A stretch of 64,000 nucleotides of DNA from the NCBI GenBank assembly GCA_963754265.1, contig CAVWFB010000003.1, positions 62,001 through 126,000 on the forward strand. The letters run 5' to 3'. Origin of the DNA: AC-32 sp963754265. Its GTDB lineage: Bacteria; Actinomycetota; Thermoleophilia; Gaiellales; Gaiellaceae. The notes under the pieces are model-generated. The model did no database searches. It was not told the DNA's origin and saw nothing but the letters and a program-made list of their open reading frames with translations. Shown here piece after piece: positions 57,183 through 64,000 of the stretch. The translations under genes and the position numbers were made by a program. Numbering within the stretch: the stretch's first letter is position 1; every line of letters starts with the position of its first letter.

Positions 57183-57231
57183 TCTTAGGTTCGTCTCAGC
57201 GAGTTCTTAGCCTCGTCTCAGCCTGGTCTTA
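57183..57231 (+). promoter_or_regulatory. operator array E: five TCTYA half-sites at 11-bp period
   Basis: TCTTA, TCTCA, TCTTA, TCTCA and TCTTA begin at 57183, 57194, 57205, 57216 and 57227, exactly 11 bases apart, and a related TTTCA sits one more step upstream (57172). The last half-site ends 48 bases before the ATG of HtrA-2, the same distance as array B to its gene. PhoB/OmpR-type regulators bind direct repeats of about this period. Confidence 0.82.
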
Positions 57232-57278
57232 AAAGCGACTGGTGTCATGGAGGCTCCCCGACCCGAAAGGACCTCCCC

Positions 57279-58313
57279 ATGCCCCGCCGCCCAAGCACTC
57301 CGATAATCGCCTCCCTCGTAGCAGTGGCCTGCCTCGGTGCCGGCGGCGGGGCCGTCGCCTACTCGGCGCTCTCCGACGGCAACACCGTCGTTCGGCAGGT
57401 CACCGTCCAGAACGCCGAGCCCACCGCCAGCGCCTCGGCCATGTCCGTGAACTCGATCTACAGGCGCGCCTACCGCGGCGTCGTCGAGATCACGGTCCGA
57501 ACCGACTCGGGCTCCGCGGAGGGGTCGGGCTTCGTCTACGACTCGAGCGGACACATCGTCACCAACGACCACGTCGTCGACGGCGCTCGGTCGATCTCGG
57601 TCAAGTTCTGGAACGGCAAGACCTACGACGCGCAGGTCGTGGGCACCGACAGCTCGACCGATCTCGCCGTGATCAAGGTCGACGCGCCCGACTCGCAGCT
57701 GTACCCGGTTTCGCTCGGAGTCTCCAGCGACCTCCAGGTCGGCGACTCGGTCGTCGCGATCGGAAGCCCGTTCGGGCTCGAGGAGACGGTCACGAGCGGA
57801 ATCGTCAGCGCCCTGCATCGCTCGATCGCCTCGCTCAACCAGGGCTTCAGGATCATCGACTCGATCCAGACCGACGCGGCCATCAACCACGGCAACTCCG
57901 GTGGCCCGCTCCTGGACTCGAACGGCCAGGTGGTCGGGGTCAACGCCCAGATCCGGAGCGACTCCGGCGGTAGCGACGGCATCGGCTTCGCGATCCCGTC
58001 CGACACCGTGCGCTCCATTGCAAGCCAGTTGATCTCGAGCGGCAAGGCCCAGCACGCCTACCTCGGAATCGGGCTCGACCCGAATTCGACGGCCGCGCGG
58101 GTCGGCGACGTGCGACCGGGCACGCCGGCCGCAAAGGCCAAGCTGCGCGCCGGTGACGTCATCACCGCCATCGGCGACACGAAGGTCGACACCTCCGACG
58201 GCGTCTCGCAGGCGATCGACTCCCACCAGCCCGGCGAAACCGTGACCCTGACGATCCGCCGCGACGGCAAGACCCTCAGCGTCCAGGTCCAGCTCGCGAG
58301 CCGTCCGTCCTGA
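57279..58313 (+). CDS. HtrA/PepD-like serine protease with PDZ domain (HtrA-2)
   Basis: A 344-residue exported or anchored protease. It has an N-terminal hydrophobic segment (about 9-28), a trypsin fold with the triad His in IVTNDHVVDG, Asp in STDLAVIKVD and Ser in NHGNSGGPLLDS, then a PDZ domain (about 255-340; VRPGTPAAKAKLRAGDVI). In mycobacteria the mprA-mprB genes neighbour pepD, a protease of this class, and MprA controls it. The same layout here, plus operator array E, argues for an envelope-stress circuit. Confidence 0.92.
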   Translation: MPRRPSTPIIASLVAVACLGAGGGAVAYSALSDGNTVVRQVTVQNAEPTASASAMSVNSIYRRAYRGVVEITVRTDSGSAEGSGFVYDSSGHIVTNDHVVDGARSISVKFWNGKTYDAQVVGTDSSTDLAVIKVDAPDSQLYPVSLGVSSDLQVGDSVVAIGSPFGLEETVTSGIVSALHRSIASLNQGFRIIDSIQTDAAINHGNSGGPLLDSNGQVVGVNAQIRSDSGGSDGIGFAIPSDTVRSIASQLISSGKAQHAYLGIGLDPNSTAARVGDVRPGTPAAKAKLRAGDVITAIGDTKVDTSDGVSQAIDSHQPGETVTLTIRRDGKTLSVQVQLASRPS

Positions 58314-58335
58314 CCGCTCTTACACTTCGGATGGC

Positions 58336-58406
58336 GCCCCCGTAGCTCAGTGGAAGAGCAGTGGTTTCCTAAACCACGTGCGCAAGTTCGATTCTTGCCG
58401 GGGGCA
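58336..58406 (+). tRNA. tRNA-Arg (anticodon CCU)
   Basis: All four stems form: acceptor GCCCCCG/CGGGGGC, D-stem GCTC/GAGC, anticodon stem GTGGT/ACCAC with loop TTCCTAA (anticodon CCT, decoding AGG), and T-stem GCAAG/CTTGC with loop TTCGATT. The 71-base gene lacks an encoded CCA. It lies just downstream of HtrA-2 on the same strand. Confidence 0.93.
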
Positions 58407-58597
58407 CTCCGAACGGTGAGCTGACCGACCGCCGCCGCCCGGACAAGCTCACGTCCTAGCCCACGGCAGTGGCGCGCGTGCCAGCTGAGGTGGTCTTCTC
58501 GGGTGCCAAGTGCGATACTCCCACCGTCCGTAGAGAACAGGCCATGGTGAGGGAGTGCGGTCATGAGGGGAGATGGGTCGTCGTTCTGAGCAATCGG

Positions 58598-59660
58598 ATG
58601 CCTAGTCGTCGGCGTCGGTCGCTCAGGCCTCTCGGGTTGTTGCTGGCCCTGGTAGCCGCTTCCGTGGCTGCCTCGGCATTCGTAGGCACGGCGCGGGCCG
58701 ATGATCCGGCACCGGCCGCCGCGGCGAACCCCCCGGCCGGTTCGACGGACCCCACGACCTCTTCGACGGATCCGTCGGCCGCTCACGACGGAGTCGCCAC
58801 CCGTCGTCAGCGGACACCCAATCGGCTGCGACGAACCCGCCGACCCCCCCGCCAGACTCCGCCGCCCACCGCCTCGACAGAGACCTCGACGCCCGCTCCG
58901 CCTCGGCAGACCCGACGCCGACCACTTCGCCAGACACCTCGCCGACCGCTTCGACCGACACCTCGCCGACCGCTTCGCCAGACACCTCGCCGACCGCTTC
59001 GACCGACACCCGCCGACCGCTTCGACAGACACCTCGTCGCCCGCGACGGATTCAAAGACGGTCGACATCGCGCCGCCGTCGAGCGCCACGACCGAGCCCC
59101 CGGTGGCATCGAACGACTCGCCGCCTGCTTCGACCAGACCCGCCGAACGCGGATGTAAGCACCGGGTTGGGCTCACCGCAGCTCACCGGCCCGGAACGAG
59201 TGACGATCGTGCCGTTCCCCTGACCGCGGCGAAGCTGCGAGCGGTCGTCCGGAATTCCTGGCTCGACGATTGTCGGTTCAGCGTTCTCTGCGGCGCGGCT
59301 CTTCTGGCGAGGTCGCCGTTCGAGTCTGCGCAGGCCCTCTTCAATTCGTGGCCACTCCGCGAGGCGTCGTCGACGCAGCGGGGCTCGAGGTCGGGAGGAG
59401 ACCGCGACCGGACCGAAGGCGCGCAGCCCCCACGAGTTCCCATCCCACCACCCGCGCCGAATCATCAGCCCGACGGACCAACTGCTCCCGGCGCTTTCTT
59501 CGGGTTCGGCAGCTCCGGGGGCTTCCACAACGGAGGCCTCCTGGCTCTCATGGCCGTCCTGCTCGGCTTCACGTTCCTTCAGAGCACGCGTCGGGTCACG
59601 CCTCCTGAGCAGCGCGTTCACGGCCCGCTGCTCGTCCTTTCGCTCGAGCGTCCTGGCTAA
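58598..59660 (+). pseudogene. secreted Ser/Thr/Pro-rich repeat protein with broken frame
   Basis: A start at 58598 gives a convincing signal peptide (PLGLLLALVAASVAASAF, cleavage after GTARA) followed by a Pro/Ala/Ser/Thr region. After about 65 codons the composition signal moves to a second frame (SPDTSPTASTDTSPTAS repeats). It then moves to a third, which ends at 59660 with a membrane-spanning segment (GGLLALMAVLLGFTFLQS). At least two single-base shifts are needed to read one protein. One lies in the fourth copy of a 24-bp tandem repeat. The likely product is a wall- or membrane-attached stalk protein. Confidence 0.6.
58933..59050 (+). repeat. 24-bp tandem repeat encoding DTSPTAS(T/P)
   Basis: Copies starting with GACACC lie at 58933, 58957, 58981 and 59005, exactly 24 bases apart, with a fifth, diverged copy at 59028. 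The unit codes for Asp-Thr-Ser-Pro-Thr-Ala-Ser-Thr/Pro. The fourth copy lacks one T, so the fifth is only 23 bases on and the frame shifts. Such repeats can change length by slippage. Confidence 0.8.
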
Positions 59661-59746
59661 GGCCTAGCGGCCAGCCAGCCCGCGTTGCGGGGCCGCTTCG
59701 GCTGCCTCCGCGACGGGACGACTCGAAATGCGAAAGGAGGCTTTCA

Positions 59747-60646
59747 ATGAGCATCGACCTTGCAGAACGACAGTTCGGTCGGACTTACAGCAGCACTGCA
59801 AGCACCAACGGCTCGGACTCCGGGTTCGAGGACTCGCTCGCCCTGTACGCCCGCGGCGTCGGACGGGTACCGATTCTCACGCCGGCCGAGGAGCGCGAGC
59901 TCTTCCGCCGCAGAGACGCCGGAGACGAGCAGGCAAAGCAGCTACTGATCGAGGCCAACCTGCGTCTCGTCATCTGGATCGCCCGGCGCTACGCGCACCG
60001 CGGCGTTCCCCTGCTCGACCTGATCCAGGAAGGCAACCTCGCGCTCACCCGGGCGGTGGAGAAGTTCGACGCCCGGCTGGGTTTCAGGCTCTCGACGTAC
60101 GCCACCCAGATGATCAAGTGGGCGGTCGAAAGCGCGGCTGAGCGCCATGGCCGCGCGGTTCCGGTCCCAATCCACGTCTGGAGGCAGATGCGGGCGGTGC
60201 GGCAATCGCGCCAGATTCTCCTCCAGCGCCTGAATCGCGAGCCACTGCTCAGCGAGCTCGCGGCGGAGACCGGGCTCGAGGCGCACCGCGTCGCCGAGCT
60301 CCTCGACTACGAGCAGTACCCGATCAGCCTCGAATCCTCGCCGGAAGACGGGCAACGGGCTCAGAACGAGCTGCTCGAGGATACGAGGTCGGCTCATCCG
60401 GAATCGACCATGGCCGAACGCCAGCAGAGAGAGGCGGTCGCGACCATCCTCAAGTCCCTCGACGATCGCCTCCGTCTCGTGCTCGAACTGCGGTTCGGTC
60501 TCTCGGGACAGACGCCGCGTTCCCTCGTCGAGATCGGGAAGGAGCTGGGAGTGACGGGCGAGCGGGCGCGCCAGCTCGAGGTCAGGGCGCTCGAGAAGAT
60601 GCGCACGCTAGGGCCGGATCTCCGTGACTACCTCGAGGTGGCGTGA
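59747..60646 (+). CDS. RNA polymerase sigma-70 factor, group 2 (RpoD/HrdB-related)
   Basis: A 299-residue sigma factor with regions 1.2 to 4. It shows DSLALYARGVGRVPILTPAEE (1.2), AKQLLIEANLRLVIWIARRY and LLDLIQEGNLALTRAVEKFD (2), FRLSTYATQMIKWAVESA (2.4), region 3 and the C-terminal LRLVLELRFGL with TGERARQLEVRALEKMR (4.2). In region 2.3-2.4 it has MIKWAVESA where primary factors have WIRQAI, so it is an alternative, probably stress or stationary-phase, factor. An AAAGGAGG site precedes the ATG. Confidence 0.92.
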   Translation: MSIDLAERQFGRTYSSTASTNGSDSGFEDSLALYARGVGRVPILTPAEERELFRRRDAGDEQAKQLLIEANLRLVIWIARRYAHRGVPLLDLIQEGNLALTRAVEKFDARLGFRLSTYATQMIKWAVESAAERHGRAVPVPIHVWRQMRAVRQSRQILLQRLNREPLLSELAAETGLEAHRVAELLDYEQYPISLESSPEDGQRAQNELLEDTRSAHPESTMAERQQREAVATILKSLDDRLRLVLELRFGLSGQTPRSLVEIGKELGVTGERARQLEVRALEKMRTLGPDLRDYLEVA

Positions 60647-60699
60647 CGCCATGCGAGACGCCACGGACGTGACATTGGAGCGAAAGCAGGAAAGACTTA

Positions 60700-60743
60700 G
60701 CTGCGCCCGGAAGCTCCCCCTCTCCCTCGCTTCTGGGCGCAGC
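60700..60743 (+). terminator. terminator hairpin after the sigma gene
   Basis: GCTGCGCCC (60700-60708) and GGGCGCAGC (60735-60743) form a 9-bp stem with a 26-base pyrimidine-rich loop, followed by CTTATCTCTATT. It lies 54 bp past the sigma stop codon. Confidence 0.6.
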
Positions 60744-60797
60744 CTTATCTCTATTCAGTGCAGGGACGGCGAGAACACAACCCCTACTCGCAAAATC

Positions 60798-60836
60798 GAC
60801 GACGGGCGCGCCCCGTAGTGCGGCGCACCCGTCGTC
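60798..60836 (-). terminator. terminator hairpin of the MMPL gene
   Basis: GACGACGGG and CCCGTCGTC pair, followed after a single C/A mismatch by GCGCC/GGCGC, around a 9-base loop. On the minus strand the stem is followed by GATTTTG. It begins 13 bp past the MMPL stop. Confidence 0.75.
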
Positions 60837-60849
60837 AGGTGGAACCCGC

Positions 60850-63153
60850 CTAGCTCGTCGGCAGGGCCGGAGCAGTCGGCGTCTCGACCCGGTCCGCCGG
60901 CTCGCCCGGCTCCAGGCGCGGTAGCCACTCGAGCCAGCTCGGCAGGTACCAGTTCCAGTCGCCGAGCAGCTTCATCGAGGCCGGGAGCAGGACGGCCCGC
61001 ACGATCGTCGCGTCGATGAGGACCGCCGCCGCCAGGCCGATGCCCATCTCCTTCATGTCGAGGATCGGCATGAGCGCGAAGCAGGCGAACACGCCGACCA
61101 TCACGAGCGCCGCGCTCGTGACGACGCCGGCGGTCGCGCTGATCCCGTACTCGACCGCCTCCTGGGTCGAGAGCCCGCGGTCATAGGCCTCGCGGACTCG
61201 CGTCAGGATGAAGATGTGGTAGTCCATCGACAGGCCGAACAGGATCACGAACAGGAAGATCGGCAGCCAGTAGGCGATGCCGCCGTTCGAGCTGAAGTCG
61301 AACAGGCTCTCACCCCAGCCGTACTGGAAGACCAGGACCAACACGCCGTAAGCCGCGGCCACCGACAGCAGGTTGAGCGCGATTGCCTTCAGCGCGATCA
61401 CGATCGAGCGGAAGGCGACGAGGAGCAGTCCGAAGGCGAAGATCAGGACGAACCCGAACACGATCGGCGCCTTGCTCTTCAGGAGCGCGTTCTGGTCGAC
61501 CGACTGCGCCGTGTTGCCGGTCACAGCGAAGGTCGCGCCCGGAACCGTCCCGATGGTGGCCGGCAGGATCTCGTTGCGCAGGGTCGCGAGCGCGTCGTTG
61601 GAGGCCTCGTCGACGCCGTTGCCGACGAGCGGGATCGTCACGCGGGCGACGTCATGAGACGCGTTGACCTCGACGTCGATCGGCTTCTTCGCCTGGCCGC
61701 TCGCGAGCGCCTTGGCCCCCAGCGACCTGATCGCCTGCTGCGTCGCGGGCGAATCGGTGTTCGCCCGGACGGCCACGATCGCGGGAGAGACGTTGCCGTT
61801 CGAGAAGGAGTCCTCGATGCGCTGGATCGTGTCCACGGTCGGTGCGCTCTTGGGGAGCGCCTCGAGACCGCTCTGCGAGGTGTGCAGGTGGAACGCCGGC
61901 AGCGCCAGTAGGACGAGCAACCCGCCGGCCAGGACCACCGCGATCACCGGATGACGGAGAGTGGGCCTGAGAATCGCCCTCCAGAACCGACTTCCCTCCG
62001 CGTCGTTCCGGAAGCGGTGCACGAAGGGGATCCGGCCCTTGTCCACGCGCGGCCCGAGCTTCGACAGCAGGGCCGGGAGCACGGTCAGGGACCCGAGCAT
62101 GGCGACCGCGACGACGATCATCGTCGCGATCCCGAACGAGAGGTAGGTCTTGTCGCCGGCGAAGAACAGGCCCGCCATCGCGATCAACACCGTGAATCCC
62201 GAGATGAGCACGGAGCGGCCCGACGTGGCGGCCGCGACATTGAGAGCCGCGGCGGGCTCACGCCCTGCTGCCCGTTCCTCGCGCCAGCGCTTGATGTAGA
62301 AGAGCGAGTAGTCGACGCCCACCGCAAGGCCGATCAGCAGGATCACGGCGTTGACGTTCTGGTCGGCTGGGACCAGGTGGCTCGTGATCGCCACCAGGCC
62401 GATGGTGCCGATGACGCCCGTCAGCGCGAGCAGGATCGGAATTCCGACTGCGACCAGAGTCCCGAGCACGAGCAGCAGTACGGCGATCGTGATCGGGATC
62501 GAACGCTCGCCGGCCAGCTTCAGCTGATCGGCGAACATCTTGTCGAGCGCCTTGTCGGAGCTGACTCCGGCGTGACCCACGAAGAACTCGGGATGCTGCT
62601 TCCCGACGTTCGTGGTCGCAGCGGAGAGCGCGTCGATCTTCTCTTGCGCTAGATCGGCGTCGCCCTTCATCTCCCACTGGACCATCGCCGCGCGGCGGTC
62701 GTCGCTGATCAGGCTCGCGTTGCGGGGGTCGTAGGGGGAATCGAGATTCTTGATCGCGGGACTCGACTCGACCGACGCGATCACGTCGTCGACGGTCGAG
62801 CGGAAGGCCGGGTCGTCGACCGTCCGGCTCGTGCTCTGGACGAGCACGTACTCGGTCTGCGGACGCCGTTCGGGAAAGGCCTTCGCAAGGATCTGGTCGG
62901 CCTTGTGCGACTGGCCGACGCCGGCGTCGTTGATGTCGATCTGCTTGAAGCCGAGGGCGATGTTGCCGAACGCGAAGAGAGCGATCACGCAAGCGAGCCA
63001 ACCGAAGACGGCTGTCTTCCAGTGCCGCGCGCTCCAGCCGCCCATCCGGCCGGCGACGTTCATCGCCTTCTGCATCTGCGCCGAGGCCAGGTCGGCAGGG
63101 TTCTTGTGGTGCTTGCTGGGTTCGGGCTCGTCCTGGATGACTCGTGTCTTCAT
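60850..63153 (-). CDS. MMPL family (RND-type) transporter
   Basis: The 767-residue membrane protein has a repeated layout: one helix and a large extracytoplasmic domain, five helices, then a second copy of the same. Typical segments are GLAVGVDYSLFYIKRWREE (about 275-293) and FGLSMDYHIFILTRVREAYD (about 650), the two conserved Asp-Tyr proton-relay sites, each near the start of the second helix group. MMPL proteins export lipids, siderophores or drugs. ATG with a GGGAG site, after a longer open frame that I reject. Confidence 0.92.
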   Translation of the reverse strand: MKTRVIQDEPEPSKHHKNPADLASAQMQKAMNVAGRMGGWSARHWKTAVFGWLACVIALFAFGNIALGFKQIDINDAGVGQSHKADQILAKAFPERRPQTEYVLVQSTSRTVDDPAFRSTVDDVIASVESSPAIKNLDSPYDPRNASLISDDRRAAMVQWEMKGDADLAQEKIDALSAATTNVGKQHPEFFVGHAGVSSDKALDKMFADQLKLAGERSIPITIAVLLLVLGTLVAVGIPILLALTGVIGTIGLVAITSHLVPADQNVNAVILLIGLAVGVDYSLFYIKRWREERAAGREPAAALNVAAATSGRSVLISGFTVLIAMAGLFFAGDKTYLSFGIATMIVVAVAMLGSLTVLPALLSKLGPRVDKGRIPFVHRFRNDAEGSRFWRAILRPTLRHPVIAVVLAGGLLVLLALPAFHLHTSQSGLEALPKSAPTVDTIQRIEDSFSNGNVSPAIVAVRANTDSPATQQAIRSLGAKALASGQAKKPIDVEVNASHDVARVTIPLVGNGVDEASNDALATLRNEILPATIGTVPGATFAVTGNTAQSVDQNALLKSKAPIVFGFVLIFAFGLLLVAFRSIVIALKAIALNLLSVAAAYGVLVLVFQYGWGESLFDFSSNGGIAYWLPIFLFVILFGLSMDYHIFILTRVREAYDRGLSTQEAVEYGISATAGVVTSAALVMVGVFACFALMPILDMKEMGIGLAAAVLIDATIVRAVLLPASMKLLGDWNWYLPSWLEWLPRLEPGEPADRVETPTAPALPTS

Positions 63154-63270
63154 GGCGGCTCCCTTCGCCGACGGGGTCTCGCTCAAGCTCGCAGCCGCGG
63201 TCGGGGCGGAGAAGACGGGAGACTGGTGCCCCGGGGGGCGGGTTTCTGGTGTCTTTCGGTTCGCCGCGCG

Positions 63271-63915
63271 TCAGGAGCGCAGGAAGGTGAGCACGGCGAG
63301 CACCCGCCGCGACTCGCTGCCCGTCGACGGCAGCCCGAGCTTCCCGAAGATGCTGGAGACGTACTTCTCGACGGCCCGCACGGTGATCACCAGGGCGTTC
63401 GCGATCCCCTGGTTCGACGCTCCCGAGGCCATCAGCTCGAGCACCTCCCGCTCTCGCGGCGTCAACTGCGACAGCGGGTCGTCCGGCCGCTGACGCGAGA
63501 CGAGCGTCGACACGATGATCGGATCGAGAGCAGATCCGCCGTCTGCGACCCGCCGGAGCGCGTCGACGAACTCGTCCACGTCGCTGATCCGGTCCTTGAG
63601 CAGGTAGCCGACCCCCTCCGCCGAGTCCGCCAGCAGCTTGAGCGCGAGCCCGAGCTCGACGTACTGCGAGAGGACGAGCACGCCGACCGATGGATGCTTC
63701 GAGCGGATCTCGAGCGCCGCGCGCAGGCCCTCGTCGTTGTGCGTCGGCGGCAGCCGGATGTCGACGATCGCGACGTCTGGCGAGTAGCTGCGCACCTTGA
63801 GCAGGAGGTCGTCGGCGTTCTCGCACTGGGCGACCACCTCGAAGCCGGCGTCGTCCAGCAGGCGCGCGATGCCCTCACGCAGGAGCACGCTGTCCTCGGC
63901 GATCGCTACGCGCAC
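63271..63915 (-). CDS. NarL/LuxR-type response regulator
   Basis: A 214-residue regulator. The receiver has the acidic pair in VAIAEDSVLLREGI, phospho-accepting Asp in VAIVDIRLPPTHNDEG and Lys in YLLKDRISDVDEF. The C-terminal LuxR helix-turn-helix is LTPREREVLELMASGASNQG with the recognition helix AVEKYVSSIFGKLGL. The GTG start lies 10 bases inside the kinase gene upstream. The MMPL gene downstream on the same strand is a plausible target. Confidence 0.92.
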   Translation of the reverse strand: MRVAIAEDSVLLREGIARLLDDAGFEVVAQCENADDLLLKVRSYSPDVAIVDIRLPPTHNDEGLRAALEIRSKHPSVGVLVLSQYVELGLALKLLADSAEGVGYLLKDRISDVDEFVDALRRVADGGSALDPIIVSTLVSRQRPDDPLSQLTPREREVLELMASGASNQGIANALVITVRAVEKYVSSIFGKLGLPSTGSESRRVLAVLTFLRS

Positions 63916-64000
63916 GGGATCTCCGCTTCCACGCGCGTGCCGCCGCCGCGTGGAGTCCAGATGCGGAGGCGGCCACCCAGGGCCTCGACCCGGTCCGCGA
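63906..64000 (-). CDS. sensor histidine kinase, C-terminal end (partial)
   Basis: The last 31 codons of a kinase gene that continues past the window edge. DRVEALGGRLRIWTPRGGGT followed by RVEAEIPCA matches the end of the HATPase domain of NarX/DesK-type kinases (G2-box region and final strand). It overlaps the NarL-type regulator gene, so they form a two-component pair. Confidence 0.82.
   Translation of the reverse strand, partial: ADRVEALGGRLRIWTPRGGGTRVEAEIPCA

Noticed and set aside
58933..59050. CRISPR-like direct repeats
   Set aside because: The units are directly adjacent without spacers and encode an eight-residue amino-acid repeat, so this is a coding tandem repeat.
58336..59700. A prophage or integrative element at the tRNA-Arg gene
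   Set aside because: No integrase and no repeat of the tRNA 3' end were noticed downstream; the following gene is a broken surface protein.

Overview
The window is high-GC (roughly 70% by eye) and almost solidly coding on both strands, with many ATGA/GTGA/TGATG overlaps and frequent GTG/TTG starts. Several families point to an actinobacterium: an RsrA/SigR-like redox sigma pair with a matching promoter, an MprAB-PepD-like two-component/HtrA locus, and DUF1385, DUF1800/DUF1501 and GFA proteins. The overall style resembles Thermoleophilia (Gaiellales/Solirubrobacterales); that placement is inference, since no rRNA is present. At least three genes carry apparent frame breaks, so some draft-assembly error should be kept in mind.

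Layout. 1-5.8 kb: end of an M16 peptidase, acetate assimilation (satP-acs), an M24 aminopeptidase and an amidohydrolase. 5.9-9.9 kb: a three-subunit molybdenum hydroxylase with its MocA cytidylyltransferase; an XdhC-type maturation protein lies far away at 49.3 kb. 9.9-16.1 kb: cell-envelope proteins, two ECF sigma/anti-sigma pairs, a carboxylate-amine ligase and a flavin disulfide oxidoreductase. 16.1-23.8 kb: small accessory enzymes, including a lower-GC kinase, a cyclase remnant, a frame-broken cyclic-nucleotide-binding protein and an orphan LanC-like protein. 23.8-28.6 kb: an accessory island with a truncated acetyltransferase copy at one end and the intact copy at the other. In between are a CBS protein, a nuclease gene cut short, three members of a small Cys-rich family and other tiny proteins.

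29-50 kb: HtrA protease 1, a 25-residue membrane peptide, DUF1385, the DUF1800/DUF1501/cupredoxin operon, nitrilase, S9 peptidase, NAD-dependent formate dehydrogenase, transporters, citrate synthase, an ABC exporter, a class III aminotransferase and XdhC. 50.3-58.3 kb is the most interesting part. A sensor kinase/response regulator pair sits next to HtrA protease 2, an ApbE/ferric-reductase-like operon and a secreted helical protein. Their upstream regions carry arrays of two to five copies of a TCTYA half-site at an exact 11-bp period, always reading on the same strand as the gene they precede. I infer that this is the regulon of the adjacent OmpR-type regulator. A short terminated transcript may lie between two of the arrays. 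58.3-64 kb: tRNA-Arg(CCU), a frame-broken Ser/Thr/Pro-repeat secreted protein, a group 2 sigma-70 factor, an MMPL transporter, and a NarL-type regulator with the tail of its kinase at the window edge.
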